From NCBI GenBank assembly GCA_902798835.1, contig CADBYN010000004.1:1-64000 (forward strand): 64,000 nucleotides of DNA. Direction: 5' to 3'. This DNA is from Candidatus Avelusimicrobium bubulum. GTDB taxonomy: Bacteria > Elusimicrobiota > Elusimicrobia > Elusimicrobiales > Elusimicrobiaceae. Position numbers and translations under genes: made by a program. Below are positions 15,417 to 25,400 of this stretch, piece by piece (position 1 is the first letter of the stretch; every line of letters starts with the position of its first letter). Below the pieces are notes generated by a model. It was not told the origin of the DNA and searched no databases. It was given only the letters and a program-made list of their open reading frames with translations.

Positions 15417-17892
15417 TAACTTTAAACTGCCGGCGGAGCAGGTGGCATCGGCTCTTGCGGAGCGGGTGGCATCGGCTCTTGCGGAGCGGGTGGCATCGGC
15501 TCTTGTGGAGCGGGTGGCATCGGCTCTTGCGGAGCGGGTGGCATCGGCTCTTGCGGAGCGGGTGGCATCGGCTCTTGCGGAGCGGGTCTTGCGGAGCGGG
15601 TGGCATCGGCTCTTGCGGAGCGGGTGCATATGTAGAGGCTTGCAACGCTTCTACGGCACGCAAGTCAGGCTCTCCACTTGCATCCAACGGAACGGCTCCC
15701 TTCGTAAATACGTCTTTTGAAACGGGCCATCCTTTAGCTTCAAATTCATCATAAAATGTAGGCAAATTGCCGGTAGGGGCAAACACCCCTTGTACTTTTC
15801 CGTTTTCATCCACCCCGGTTTGCACATAGCGGAACAAATCGGTAGATTGAATCTCTCCGTTTACCTGCCCGTGCATTTCGGTAATATAGGTTACTTTACG
15901 GGAACCGTCTGAAAAACGGGACAACTGCACAATCATGTTTACGGCTGAGGAAATCATTTCGCGGATTACGTGCACCGGCAAATCAACCCCTGTTTGCAAG
16001 CACATGGCTTCCAAACGGGATAATCCGTCACGCGGAGTATTGGCGTGAATAGTAGTGAGCGATCCTTCGTGACCGGTGTTCATGGCTTGTAACATGTCTA
16101 ACGCTTCGCCGCCACGACACTCCCCGACTACAATGCGGTCCGGACGCATACGCAAACAGTTCTTTACTAAATCTTGAATAGTTACCGCCCCTTTTCCTTC
16201 TACGTTTGGCGGACGACTTTCCAACGATACCCAGTGCGGTTGTTGCAGCCGAAGTTCCGCCGTATCTTCCACCGTAATAATACGTTCATCATCGGCAATA
16301 TAACCCGAAATAGCATTTAAGAAGGTCGTTTTACCGGTACCGGTACCTCCGCACACAATGATGTTTTTGCGGATTTTAACACATTGCTTGATAAATTCCA
16401 TACATTCCGGGCTAATGGTACCAAAGCGGTAGTAATCTTCCGGACCAAACGGCTTTTGGGAGAAACGACGGATCGTCAATGTGGGCCCGGAAACAGCCAA
16501 CGGGGAAATAATAGCGTTCACACGGGAGCCGTCTTTCAAACGGGCGTCCACTAACGGTACAGATTCGTCGATACGGCGGCCTAACGGGGCCACAATACGT
16601 TTAATAACCTGCACCACTTGCTCGTTGTTTCTAAATTTGTATTTGGTGAGCGTCAACTTACCTTTTTGTTCGATAAAGATTTTATCAAAGGCGTTGACCA
16701 TAATTTCGGTAACGGCCGGGTCGCGCATGAGGACTTCCAGAGGCCCCAACCCTAAAATTTCATCTAATAATTCCGCAGAAAAACGAGCACGTTGTTCACG
16801 CGAAAATTGCAAATTGGGTTGTTTTTGCAAAATATCATCCACAATAGCGGCCACCCGTTTGCGTGTTTGTTCACTGGCAGAACTTTCGTCGCTGACCACA
16901 ATGTGTTCAATTTCTAACGTATGCACCACTTCCTTGTGCACCCGTTGCTTTAAATCATCCCAGAAGGAAAGTTTCGCCCCTTCTTTTTCATCGCTAATTA
17001 CGTGATTTTCGGCCGATTGCGTGTTCCCGTTATCAAACAACACCGGGCTCCAAATTTCTTGCGCGGCTTGCGTAAATTCGGCATCGGAAACGGACGCTGT
17101 CCAATCTTTAGGTGCCGGTTTTAAATCGCGGATTTTAGCAAGCACCAACCGCAGCCCTTTAACCCACTCCGCTTGCGGATTGACAACAATTTCCACTTCT
17201 TTACGGTTGGACGTAGCCATTACATCTTCGTCCCAAGGTAAGAATACATCTACTTCTTGTCCCAAAGAAGAGTAGAATCGTTCTACTTCTTCATACGCAA
17301 TAGAACCGGGCATATCATAAGCGTTGCAAATAACGCTAATGCGGTCCATGGGGTAATGTTGCTCTTTATAGTCATTAAAAAGCTGCACGGTAGAATTAAG
17401 ATGCGAACGCGTAGCCTGCGAGACCCAAAACAATTTATCTGCAATATCAAACGCAAAGGCTTGCATGGGGAAGCTGGAATCTACATCCAAGAAAATATCA
17501 AAGGTCTGTGCTAAACGCGATAAAATAGGAATTAAAATTTTGGGGCTAATGGAAGCCACTTGGGCACGCGTATTTCCTAACGGGAGCACACCTACGCCCC
17601 ATTGAGACATGGAAATTTTTCCTCTTAAAAGCCCCCCTACTACTGCGATGTTTGTGTTCCCCAACGTTTTCAAAATGTCGGCTACACTAACGGGTTTTTT
17701 AATGTTTAAATAAAAGCTGTGTTCTTGACGTGCCAACGGATCCAACGGAACAATAAGCACGGGGCGTTTTTGAATACCCGCCCAACCAAGTGCTAAGTTA
17801 AGAGTAAGGGTTGTCTTCCCGGCGCCTTCTTTCGGGCCGGAAAATGCAATAATCTTTGATTCTGATTTACTATGTTCTTTCTCTGCTGCCAT
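15250..17892 (-). CDS. CpaE-CpaF fusion: pilus-localising ATPase joined to assembly ATPase
   Basis: Two Tad ATPases in one chain. Residues about 10-260 are a MinD/ParA-like domain with a Walker A of deviant type ([10 protein letters not shown]), as in CpaE/TadZ, which places the pilus at a cell site. Residues about 340-740 are the secretion ATPase CpaF/Tad[15 protein letters not shown], Walker [10 protein letters not shown] (about 515-523), an Asp box (ITVEDTAEL), and Walker B ([17 protein letters not shown]). The tail is Pro-rich and enters a 24-bp repeat array. A shortened repeat unit shifts the frame there, so the sequence as given reads PLRKSRCH repeats and runs 170 bp into tadB. In the original frame the tail would be MPPAPQEP repeats ending at 15422, 5 bp before tadB. 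Start chosen at ATG 17892. Confidence 0.9.
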   Translation of the reverse strand: MAAEKEHSKSESKIIAFSGPKEGAGKTTLTLNLALGWAGIQKRPVLIVPLDPLARQEHSFYLNIKKPVSVADILKTLGNTNIAVVGGLLRGKISMSQWGVGVLPLGNTRAQVASISPKILIPILSRLAQTFDIFLDVDSSFPMQAFAFDIADKLFWVSQATRSHLNSTVQLFNDYKEQHYPMDRISVICNAYDMPGSIAYEEVERFYSSLGQEVDVFLPWDEDVMATSNRKEVEIVVNPQAEWVKGLRLVLAKIRDLKPAPKDWTASVSDAEFTQAAQEIWSPVLFDNGNTQSAENHVISDEKEGAKLSFWDDLKQRVHKEVVHTLEIEHIVVSDESSASEQTRKRVAAIVDDILQKQPNLQFSREQRARFSAELLDEILGLGPLEVLMRDPAVTEIMVNAFDKIFIEQKGKLTLTKYKFRNNEQVVQVIKRIVAPLGRRIDESVPLVDARLKDGSRVNAIISPLAVSGPTLTIRRFSQKPFGPEDYYRFGTISPECMEFIKQCVKIRKNIIVCGGTGTGKTTFLNAISGYIADDERIITVEDTAELRLQQPHWVSLESRPPNVEGKGAVTIQDLVKNCLRMRPDRIVVGECRGGEALDMLQAMNTGHEGSLTTIHANTPRDGLSRLEAMCLQTGVDLPVHVIREMISSAVNMIVQLSRFSDGSRKVTYITEMHGQVNGEIQSTDLFRYVQTGVDENGKVQGVFAPTGNLPTFYDEFEAKGWPVSKDVFTKGAVPLDASGEPDLRAVEALQASTYAPAPQEPMPPAPQDPLRKSRCHPLRKSRCHPLRKSRCHPLHKSRCHPLRKSRCHPLRKSRCHLLRRQFKVNAYEKTDILVQNLCYLPDDYFVARGFGRAFFRHGRFEKNSMCAGQNAYIGRVFQC
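15441..15625 (-). repeat. 24-bp tandem repeat array with one 14-bp unit
   Basis: Seven copies of a 24-bp unit (core GGCATCGGCTCTTGCGGAGC on the plus strand), beginning at 15441, 15465, 15489, 15513, 15537, 15561 and 15599. An incomplete unit of 14 bp starts at 15585. The copies are nearly identical; one has a T for C. Read on the minus strand it encodes MPPAPQEP repeats at the C-terminus of the CpaE-CpaF protein until the short unit, after which the frame shifts. No frame of the unit has a stop codon. Confidence 0.95.
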
Positions 17893-17899
17893 ATTCAAA

Positions 17900-18646
17900 C
17901 TATTCTACAATTTCGACTGTAATGAACAAGAAAAGGGAACGTTGTTCTTCTGTTACGTCTTTGCTCTTGAACAGGAGCCCGATTAACGGAATTCTGCCCA
18001 GGAAAGGCACGCGGTCTTCGCTTACGTTGCGTGCACTGCTTTTCAGCCCGCCAATGACTAAGGTTTCCCCGCTATTCAATTCCACGTGGGTCTCTACCGA
18101 GCGGTTCGTAAAAGAGGGCGCCGTAGCCGTACCGATTACCACCGTACGGGAATAGTCTACCGTAGATACTTCCAACTGTACACTCACGTCAATAATATTG
18201 TTACGTTCCGGGATGATCGTAGGAAGAACGTTGAGCAAAATACCATAATCTTCCAACTGAGATCCTACCCCTTGGTTATTCACTACAGGTATCGGAACTC
18301 TACCCCCTACGGTAATACGGGCTTGGTTTCCGGAAGCCGTTACAATTTTAGGATTGGATAATACCTGGGCACGCCCTTCGGTTTCCATCAAACGCAAGCG
18401 CGTAGCAACCGCCGTTTTACGTTGAAATTCACCCAAGGATAAAATACCAGGAATCGTGGCCTCTTCAAAATCAAACAATTGGTTCCAAGAAAACCCCTTT
18501 ACACTTTGCAGCGTACCGCTGATTTCCACTACGTCAGCGCTAACGGCTACCAGCCGTGTCTTTTTAGCATGCACGCTACAAGGCGTCAGCATACTAAGTA
18601 AGAAAATCGCTCCTGCAACTGCGTAAGTAATTTTTCTATTTGTCAT
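17900..18646 (-). CDS. Minimal secretin of the Tad pilus (CpaC/RcpA-like)
   Basis: Outer-membrane channel subunit. It has a signal peptide (about 1-27, ending CSVHA) and then almost only the secretin C-domain: MRLMETEGRAQVLSNPKIVT type block, ARITVGGRVPIPVV, EDYGILLNVLPTII, ELNSGETLVIGGLKSS and VPFLGRIPLIGLLFKSK. These are the classical secretin landmarks. At 248 residues it is about half the usual CpaC/RcpA length (about 450-500). The periplasmic BON and N1 domains that dock to the inner-membrane parts are missing, apart from a short segment of about 45 residues. Another protein here, perhaps the TPR protein or the CpaB-like protein, may replace that link. Confidence 0.88.
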   Translation of the reverse strand: MTNRKITYAVAGAIFLLSMLTPCSVHAKKTRLVAVSADVVEISGTLQSVKGFSWNQLFDFEEATIPGILSLGEFQRKTAVATRLRLMETEGRAQVLSNPKIVTASGNQARITVGGRVPIPVVNNQGVGSQLEDYGILLNVLPTIIPERNNIIDVSVQLEVSTVDYSRTVVIGTATAPSFTNRSVETHVELNSGETLVIGGLKSSARNVSEDRVPFLGRIPLIGLLFKSKDVTEEQRSLFLFITVEIVE

Positions 18647-18657
18647 GTGTCATCCCA

Positions 18658-19413
18658 TTAGTTAAATAATTTATCAAATGTTGCAATTTCCATTAAGTAG
18701 TTCGTTACGTCTCCGTGAGAACGTAAGATGACCGTAATTTTGCCCTGTTGTTGGGCTAGTGCCAAATACTGGGCATCACGCGGGGAAAGTGCCAATGCTA
18801 AAGAAACGCTATCCGAATAGGCAGAAGCATCTTCATCTTTGCTCTTTAACGCACTGGCGGACTTGGCGTCTAATCCTTGTCCTAAGTCATTACCCACACC
18901 TAATACTTTAATGTTCTGCAAAAGGGTTACCGTTACATTTTGATGTCGGCCGTCTTTCATATCCGCTTCAAATGTAAACAAAATATCCACGTTATCATCC
19001 GGTTTAATGAGCGAGGCCGTAGCCACCGGGATATCGTTGACAATATAACCGCGCATCTGTACCGGAATTTTGCTGGAAAGCCCCGCTTCCGGAGACAAGG
19101 AAGTGATGGCATATTTAGAAATCTGGTTTCCTTTGGGAATTTGAATACGCGCCACAGCGTTTTCAATTGCTTTAAAATCCGCATCGGTTGTATAGGTAAA
19201 AGCATCTTTTTGCAAATAGGCAGCCGGTATGGGAACCGTTTTAATAGAAGCACGGTTGATTACTTCACGCTCTTTAATATCCCGCGTGGGAACAAACACA
19301 TATTTAGGATTTTTGGAGTCGTTCAATTTTTTCTCTGCACGACTTACAATCATGGCATACACAATGGCCGCTAAAATGGCCAATACCAACGGCAATAAAA
19401 AACCTCTTCTCAT
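18658..19413 (-). CDS. cpaB: CpaB/RcpC, Tad pilus assembly protein
   Basis: 251 residues. An N-terminal membrane anchor (about 5-22, FLLPLVLAILAAIVYAMI) is followed by a SAF domain (VPTRDIKEREVINRASIKTV ... IPKGNQISKYAI). The RcpC/CpaB-type domain comes after it (GYIVNDIPVATASLIKPDD, VDILFTFE ... VTLLQNIKVLGVG). CpaB sits in the periplasm and is thought to gate or stabilise the secretin. It lies 11 bp upstream of the short secretin, the usual Tad order. Confidence 0.93.
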   Translation of the reverse strand: MRRGFLLPLVLAILAAIVYAMIVSRAEKKLNDSKNPKYVFVPTRDIKEREVINRASIKTVPIPAAYLQKDAFTYTTDADFKAIENAVARIQIPKGNQISKYAITSLSPEAGLSSKIPVQMRGYIVNDIPVATASLIKPDDNVDILFTFEADMKDGRHQNVTVTLLQNIKVLGVGNDLGQGLDAKSASALKSKDEDASAYSDSVSLALALSPRDAQYLALAQQQGKITVILRSHGDVTNYLMEIATFDKLFN

Positions 19414-19454
19414 TTTATCTCCTTACAACTTAAATTAAATAATCCAAAATCTGT

Positions 19455-19940
19455 TTATCGCTGATCCGAACTTAAGTACGCCTTTTCCACCGGCATACGC
19501 GCCGTAGCGGTTAACCTTCGGATCCCTTCCCGGCGGGGCTCATTGGCCAAAATATAACTCGTCCCCGGGAAAGCCAACTTTAGTGGATATACCACCGTTA
19601 CTACCACATCTTGGTGCCGGTGTTTTTTATACATAGGGTCCATACCCGTTGTTTCCACCTTCACCTGCACGGTAAGCCTATCGGCTTCCTGGCCAAACAC
19701 TTTACGTTTGGCGTGATCAATCTTTTGCTGCATTATTGTCCGGTTTGCAAGGCCGCTGGGCTTATCTACCCCAACTAACGAAGCGATACGGGCAAACTCA
19801 TAGGAAGCGTGATTTAATACAACCGTTCGGTAAGCGATATTGCCATACTCCAACACGAAGAAAATCACCAGCAGGAACACTGGCAAAATAAGCATTAACT
19901 CTACGGTTACTTGGCCACGCTCCCTATGAAATAGTTTCAT
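19455..19940 (-). CDS. TadE-like pseudopilin
   Basis: 161 residues. The N-terminus MKLFHRERGQVTVELMLILP shows the short basic leader, a cleavage Gly, and the Gln-xxx-Glu pattern of TadE pseudopilins. A hydrophobic helix VFLLVIFFVLEYGNIAYR follows, with a mixed globular domain of about 120 residues. It lies 3 bp after the second Flp pilin gene. The similar protein at 3426..3968 is a distant paralogue. Confidence 0.88.
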   Translation of the reverse strand: MKLFHRERGQVTVELMLILPVFLLVIFFVLEYGNIAYRTVVLNHASYEFARIASLVGVDKPSGLANRTIMQQKIDHAKRKVFGQEADRLTVQVKVETTGMDPMYKKHRHQDVVVTVVYPLKLAFPGTSYILANEPRREGIRRLTATARMPVEKAYLSSDQR

Positions 19941-19943
19941 ATC

Positions 19944-20168
19944 TTAAGCAGCGCTGTTTACACCACCCAAAATTTTCTGCTTAACGTTTTCATACACTTC
20001 CGGCATGAAACTCTTTACCGCAGCGCCGACGCCTAACGCAATACCTACTACCACTACGAGCATGAGCACGTATTCTACCGTGTTTTGCCCTTCTTTTTTA
20101 GTAAGCGTACCCAAGGCTTTGGCTTTGAGCATATCTACTTTGTTTTGCAACATGACGATATATTTCAT
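19944..20168 (-). CDS. flp: Flp-type pilin (74 aa)
   Basis: Prepilin of the class IVb/Flp family. A long leader of about 26 residues (rich in Lys) ends KKEG; the mature form starts QNTVEYVLMLVVVVGIALGV, with the conserved Glu5-Tyr6 and a hydrophobic helix, then FMPEVYENVKQKILGGVNSA. Longer and with a more typical tail than its neighbour, it is my preferred candidate for the major pilin. Ribosome site GGAGG precedes the ATG. Confidence 0.9.
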   Translation of the reverse strand: MKYIVMLQNKVDMLKAKALGTLTKKEGQNTVEYVLMLVVVVGIALGVGAAVKSFMPEVYENVKQKILGGVNSAA

Positions 20169-20191
20169 AACTCCTCCTGGAATCCTAAATT

Positions 20192-20374
20192 TTAGCCTGC
20201 ATTATAATCCGTCAAAATAACTTTTGCACCTTGCTCGAACTGCTGGGGCACCAAGTGCGAGTACAACACATAGAAAGAAAGGAATGCCCCCATCAACCCG
20301 GCCGCTACTATAATATATTCCACGGCCCCTTGGCCTTTTTTATTTGCAAGAACTTTCTTTCCAGTTTTCAACAT
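20192..20374 (-). CDS. flp: Flp-type pilin (60 aa)
   Basis: Prepilin with leader MLKTGKKVLANKKG and mature start QGAVEYIIVAAGLMGAFLSF, giving the Gly-Gln-xxx-Glu-Tyr signature of Flp pilins. The mature chain is about 46 residues. It is the first of two adjacent pilin genes, and its ATG is 3 bp after the stop of the PorV-like gene. The sequences of the two pilins differ beyond the motif, so they probably have distinct places in the fibre. Confidence 0.9.
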   Translation of the reverse strand: MLKTGKKVLANKKGQGAVEYIIVAAGLMGAFLSFYVLYSHLVPQQFEQGAKVILTDYNAG

Positions 20375-20377
20375 ATC

Positions 20378-21355
20378 CTAAAATTGGATAGACAACGCCA
20401 ACTGCTGCGACGTGCCTAATGCCCCAAACGGGGTAACCGCATAATCAATCGAGGCGCCATAGCCAAAGAGTTCTCCGCTATACACACCTGCACCAAACGA
20501 TACGCGGGAAGTTTCTTCCAGCCCTACTTTCTTTACCCAACTATCGTCTGTATTGATACCGGTATTATCACGCGTGTAATATCCTACGCGCAAATCGAAC
20601 CGGGCAACTTGTAACAAATCTTCGGGGATGTGAATTTCAAGTCCCACACCATAACGGGCTTTATCGTCGCAATATTTCGTATATTCGCCGGAAACGGTGA
20701 AATAGCGCGTATTGAGATCAGCCCCTAAACGCAGCCCGCGCGGCATTTCATCTTTATCGCCGATGTTGACAAGGGCACCACCTAAGCCGAGCCAATTAAC
20801 CAGGCGCAGTTTAGCCCCCACATCAAAACCCACGTTATCATAGTGATTATGACCGTGGCCGTTATACAAACGTTCGGTTACATACTTAGCCGTACCGCCA
20901 ATCTGTAATTTTTGGTCGATAAATCCGCGAGCGACAGATAAACTGCCCACAAAGTTTTGCACCGGGATACCTACTTCCGGGTTTTTATTACCCCATTCAT
21001 CGCGGAAGTCAAAGTCATCCATATCCATATAGTTTAACGTCAAGCCGATAATTGTTTTGCCGATCGGGTGTAAATACGCTAACGTACGGGATTTATAACC
21101 TTGTAAATAATCCTGGTACGCAAACTGCAATTCATGCGTGGTGGCGCTGGCGGCCCCGGCCGGGTTCCAAAACAGCGCTTCCGGCCCGTCGGCCACAGAC
21201 ACAAAAGCGTTACCTAGTGCCTGGGCACGCGGAGCCCCCGCATCGATCTTTAAGAAGGCCCCCGCACTGGTACCTGCATTTTTATTGATGGCCAGCGCGT
21301 TGGTGCTAAGAAGTCCTACTAACAAACCTGCCGTCACTATATTTGATATCTTCAT
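20378..21355 (-). CDS. PorV/UPF0164-like outer-membrane beta-barrel protein
   Basis: 325 residues with a signal peptide (MKISNIVTAGLLVGLLSTNA then LA). It opens with the hallmark of the PorV/PorQ/UPF0164 family: NAGTSAGAFLKIDAGAPRAQ, ALGNAFVSVADGPEALFWNP, AG. Alternating beta strands follow to the C-terminal Phe (LALSIQF), as in outer-membrane barrels. In Bacteroidota PorV shuttles cargo in the type IX secretion system. Here it lies between the giant FlgD-Ig-like protein and the Flp pilins, so it may export, process or anchor that giant protein. It is not itself a known Tad component. Confidence 0.85.
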   Translation of the reverse strand: MKISNIVTAGLLVGLLSTNALAINKNAGTSAGAFLKIDAGAPRAQALGNAFVSVADGPEALFWNPAGAASATTHELQFAYQDYLQGYKSRTLAYLHPIGKTIIGLTLNYMDMDDFDFRDEWGNKNPEVGIPVQNFVGSLSVARGFIDQKLQIGGTAKYVTERLYNGHGHNHYDNVGFDVGAKLRLVNWLGLGGALVNIGDKDEMPRGLRLGADLNTRYFTVSGEYTKYCDDKARYGVGLEIHIPEDLLQVARFDLRVGYYTRDNTGINTDDSWVKKVGLEETSRVSFGAGVYSGELFGYGASIDYAVTPFGALGTSQQLALSIQF

Positions 21356-21393
21356 AAATTCACTATTCCTCTTATATTATAGCACGAAGTTAC

Positions 21394-22473
21394 CTACGGG
21401 ATTAATATCTTTACCACCTTTTGGCAATGTTCGCGCCCGTTATAGGCTTTAAAATCTACCAGGCCGAAGTATACACCGCGTGCCACTTTCTTGCCGTGTT
21501 GGTTGGTACGATCCCATCTGCAGCGCAAGGCCGCGTTACGTACGTTGGCAAACGCGTTCAAGTCCACACGATGGTACTGACCATCCGCATCTTTCACGTT
21601 GTTATCCGGTTGGAAGTACAGGCTCGATCCCATGGTGGTTTGATAGTTATTCGCATCCACACATGTATAGTCTGCGTCGCGTACTAAGTCACCGGCCAAG
21701 TTGAAGTACTTAATGGATACCGTACCCGGCACCGGCATCTTGGTAATTTCGAGCGTACCTTTGCTGGCATCGTTGAGCGGGTTGGGGTAGAAGAACACGG
21801 TCTTCTTCCAATCTTCACAGACAAACCGTCCGTCGCCGATAGCGATAGTCGCTTTGTGCAAGTTCTGATACTCGTACGTATCAGCCACACGGGCGATTTT
21901 CCACTCATTGGGATTTTCCGCCTTGTCATTTCCGAGCAAGATCTCACCCGTTACCGAGTCGATCGCCGCCGTATCGAGCGACGTTACGAAGCGGAACGGA
22001 TATATCCCGTCGGGTACTTCTTGGCCCGCATAATCCAGGCCGTCCCACACTTCTTCGACCAGCGTGGTACCGGGGCGGATACCCACAATGGAGCGCACAA
22101 GCACTTCGCGGATATCTTGTACTTCTAACCCAGTGGTCGGGTTACGCAACGTACCTTTGGAGTAATCAAAGATGGTGGTACCCGGTTTTAAGATTTGGAT
22201 AGCTACTTTCATCGGCACAGAGACCTGATAGCCGATCTTCATATTTTGGCCACGTTGAGAAATGGCGTAGTTATCGTTCTCTAACAAGTCGAATACTTTT
22301 AACAGATCCGCGTTCAAGGTAATGGACTTGACCGTCGGTTCATAGAGTCCGGCATCGGGGTAATTCCGCGCCGTCAAACGCACCTCATAGATACCGGGTT
22401 TAACGTAGTTACCGGTATGGTCGGTGCCGTCCCAATAAATCTTGCGGATTGCGCGAGCACATATGGTCTTCAA
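21394..22473 (-). CDS. C-terminal part of the giant FlgD-Ig repeat protein (split frame)
   Basis: About 359 residues with no signal peptide, which continue the preceding large protein in the +1 frame. They contain a FlgD-Ig-like unit at the very start (IRKIYWDGTDHTGNYVKPGI then YEVRL), a second (EEVWDGLDYAGQEVPDGIYP), and a last one ending CRWDRTNQHGKKVARGVYFG. The C-terminus (KVVKILIP) is that of a complete protein. The apparent start is a TTG within the overlap, and no ribosome site precedes it. It is best read as the 3' end of one long gene, interrupted by a single-base shift near 22470. Confidence 0.85.
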   Translation of the reverse strand: MKTICARAIRKIYWDGTDHTGNYVKPGIYEVRLTARNYPDAGLYEPTVKSITLNADLLKVFDLLENDNYAISQRGQNMKIGYQVSVPMKVAIQILKPGTTIFDYSKGTLRNPTTGLEVQDIREVLVRSIVGIRPGTTLVEEVWDGLDYAGQEVPDGIYPFRFVTSLDTAAIDSVTGEILLGNDKAENPNEWKIARVADTYEYQNLHKATIAIGDGRFVCEDWKKTVFFYPNPLNDASKGTLEITKMPVPGTVSIKYFNLAGDLVRDADYTCVDANNYQTTMGSSLYFQPDNNVKDADGQYHRVDLNAFANVRNAALRCRWDRTNQHGKKVARGVYFGLVDFKAYNGREHCQKVVKILIP

Positions 22474-25400
22474 GTGCTACGATAGCCACTTCCACCTGAG
22501 CCGCGCGGGAGATCGAGAAGTTGATCTCATAGGGCGGGATGAAATGCAACGTGGTGCTAGACGCATTGAAAAGTTGCGGTGCGTTGGGGAACACGGCTAC
22601 GCTGCCGTCCAAGAAGTACACCGGCCCGCGGGTAACGTTGATTTTGTGGACCACTTTATCCGAGGCGTAGAGGTAATCTTCCTGTTGGACGTCGATGTTG
22701 TTCTCTTTTCCGTATTCTTCCCCTCTTCTAAACGGTTCGCCGGAAATAGTATAGGTATGTCCGCTGCCAAACGTGGTGTTTGCATCACGCAACTTATCAT
22801 AATAGTAGCGGTTGAACGGCTCGTTGGAGCGCGCGGAGATGAAGAACGGATATTGACCGTCGGGCACCATTTCGTAAGGGCAGTTGGCTTTTTCTTTAGA
22901 GCCTTTGCACTTATTGATTTCTTCTTCCGTATGGCGGCCGGCATCCGGGGTGGGGTTGTAGAAGTACAACGCATCCCATTCTTCCATTACAATTCCGTCA
23001 TCGCCGATACGCAAGCTGGAGCGGTCAAACGTGTGGATCGGCTGCAAGCGCACATCCACTACGCCCGATGAGGCCTCCCCTGCATTGGCGGGGTAATTGG
23101 TAAAGTTTTTATCGTTTACATAGATACACGCTGTTTGGGTTTGGTTAACCTTGGCAGGATCTACATAACAAGATTGTCCCGCAGCAGTACAGGGTTCACC
23201 ACCTACTCTTGTGAATACGGCACCATCTGTCTCTCTATCGCATACCCGCGGCGGCCAAGCAGCCAAGGAAGTGGAAGGCACATCCAATACTTCTTGTTTC
23301 AAGTAAATAGTATATTTATTGCTAAACGGCTCGTTGTTGTGATAATGATGTCCTTCCGGTAAATTTTCCGGGTCATCGGCTGGATCTTGATTTAAGTTCG
23401 TCAAATCATCATTCAAATCTCGATTTCCATAAATATCATGTTCAGCAACAGCGGTCCAAGTATTGCGATACATACCATTCACCAATTGTACTTGTGAGAC
23501 ACCCACTTCCAAATCAGCGGGGCTGACAGCTGCAAAGGCGATTCCATCCTGTGCCGGCGTAAAAGTTTGTGACACAGCTAAACTTTCTAATCCGGTTTTC
23601 TTCGCTTGATACACACCTGTTACATGCGCGTCATTATACTCGCCGGTGGTACTATTATAATGAGGGATGACTACATCCTTATTATATATATTCACCTGCG
23701 CGTTCATAGTTTTGGACAGATGGTACGAAATCGTGGCTTTGGCGTTGCTATCGCCATATACGTCCGTGGTGGACACATCTACCACGCGGTACATATCCAC
23801 GGGGAAGACCTCAATGGCTTCGTTGCTCATAGCGGGGAACATAGCGTCCTTCGCTTTGACGCGGAACATGTACGTGCCGGGGTAGACCATACGGCCTTGA
23901 TCGTCGCGGCCATCCCACGTTAAGGTATTAAGTTGCGCAGCTACGTTCGGCTCGCCCTCTTGCAAGGTTAAGTGTTTCACTATTACGCCGGCGGTGTTTT
24001 CCACGGTGGCGATTACTTGTGCATCGCGGTCCAAGGAATATTTAAAGATATACGGATCCAAACCATACGCCGTTGGGCTCGATCCCAAGGTGGCGTAGCT
24101 GGCGGGTTGCATGGTGATACCCACCAAGCCGCGTTCCAATTCCAAGGTGCCCACGGTGTATTTTAAGGTTTTTACACCGGTAAAACATTGGTTGTTAATT
24201 TCTTTTCCGTCACCAGAACAGGTAGCTTGCGCTGTGAATTTAGGCGATTTCCCATCTGCAGACCCAATGGCGTTTACATATTTGCCATTATAAGGTATTT
24301 CTGCCCATAATACATAGACGTAGTTACCATCCGGCATCGGGGCACCGTAAGCGTAAGTTTCCGAACGGTTGGTGGCGGTAGCAATTTGCCCGTTCGCCAT
24401 TTTTTCGCCTACTGCATAGGAGCGCACACAATTGGTCGGATTGCCGGAAGCATCTTTGGCTTGGCAGGTACCGTCCCAACGTTGCGTGTAATTCATGCGA
24501 CCGGATTTTTGCTCCACACTACGATATACTAATGAACCGGTAAAATCGGTTGCATTCGTACTAATGGTAGGCCCGGTTCCCGTGGGTTTGGAAGAATCGG
24601 TTAAAACTTCGGATACACCGTTAGGGCCCGTGAATGTAGTGCCCGGAGTGTATACTTCCCAATATACGGTAGAAGGTTCCGTCGGCACGTAAGAAATGGT
24701 AGCATAGGCGGTGGACTTTTTGTTAAGCCCAGTCACTTGCACATCCGTCAGTTTTAAGGGATCCAACGACACTTGACGTGTTACCGCGCGCGAGAAGTCA
24801 ATGCCCGGCCATTCATCTTGGGATTTGGCTTGAATAGAGGCAATATAATTGCCCGCCGGCAAGAGGAACCCTTCATCATGGCGGCCATCCCATGAATCAA
24901 AATCGGAGATTTGCGTATCTTTGTCGGTACCTTTCATACCTTCGCCGGTACGCGGTTGCCAATCCACCAAAGTGCGAACAATAACACCCGTAGCCGCCGT
25001 ATAATCTCCCCCCGCAGCAAAACTAGCTTCATTGGTAGAATTACCCGTTCCCGGAACAACTCCGTACGCATAAGAAGCATTATCGGCAGTAGACGCATCA
25101 AAAATGGCAATGCGCACGTCGGCATCTTTACTTAAACGATAGGTAAATGTGTAAGGTTGTGCGGACACCGGAGTAATGGTACCTACCAAGCTGGGGGTAC
25201 TGCGCACGGTGTGCACGTTGGTTACGTCAATTTGTATCGGGATTTGGGTGGCCCCGTTGTGGCCGGGATACACACCCGTTTCTTGAATTTCAATACGGTC
25301 TGCAATCAAACCGTCCGAAGGTACATTGGTGTAAGTGGTGGCGCGGTAACCGAATTGTCCGTTGGATTTACCAAACTCGCCGGCAATTTCATAAAAACCG

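Noticed and set aside
15441-15625. CRISPR array
   Set aside because: Units follow each other without spacers and encode protein repeats in the pilus ATPase.
15417-15629. N-terminal extension of TadB made of DATRSARA repeats
   Set aside because: This is another frame of the repeat array that belongs to the CpaE-CpaF gene; the ATG at 15416 is 5 bp after the intended stop and gives a proper N-terminus.
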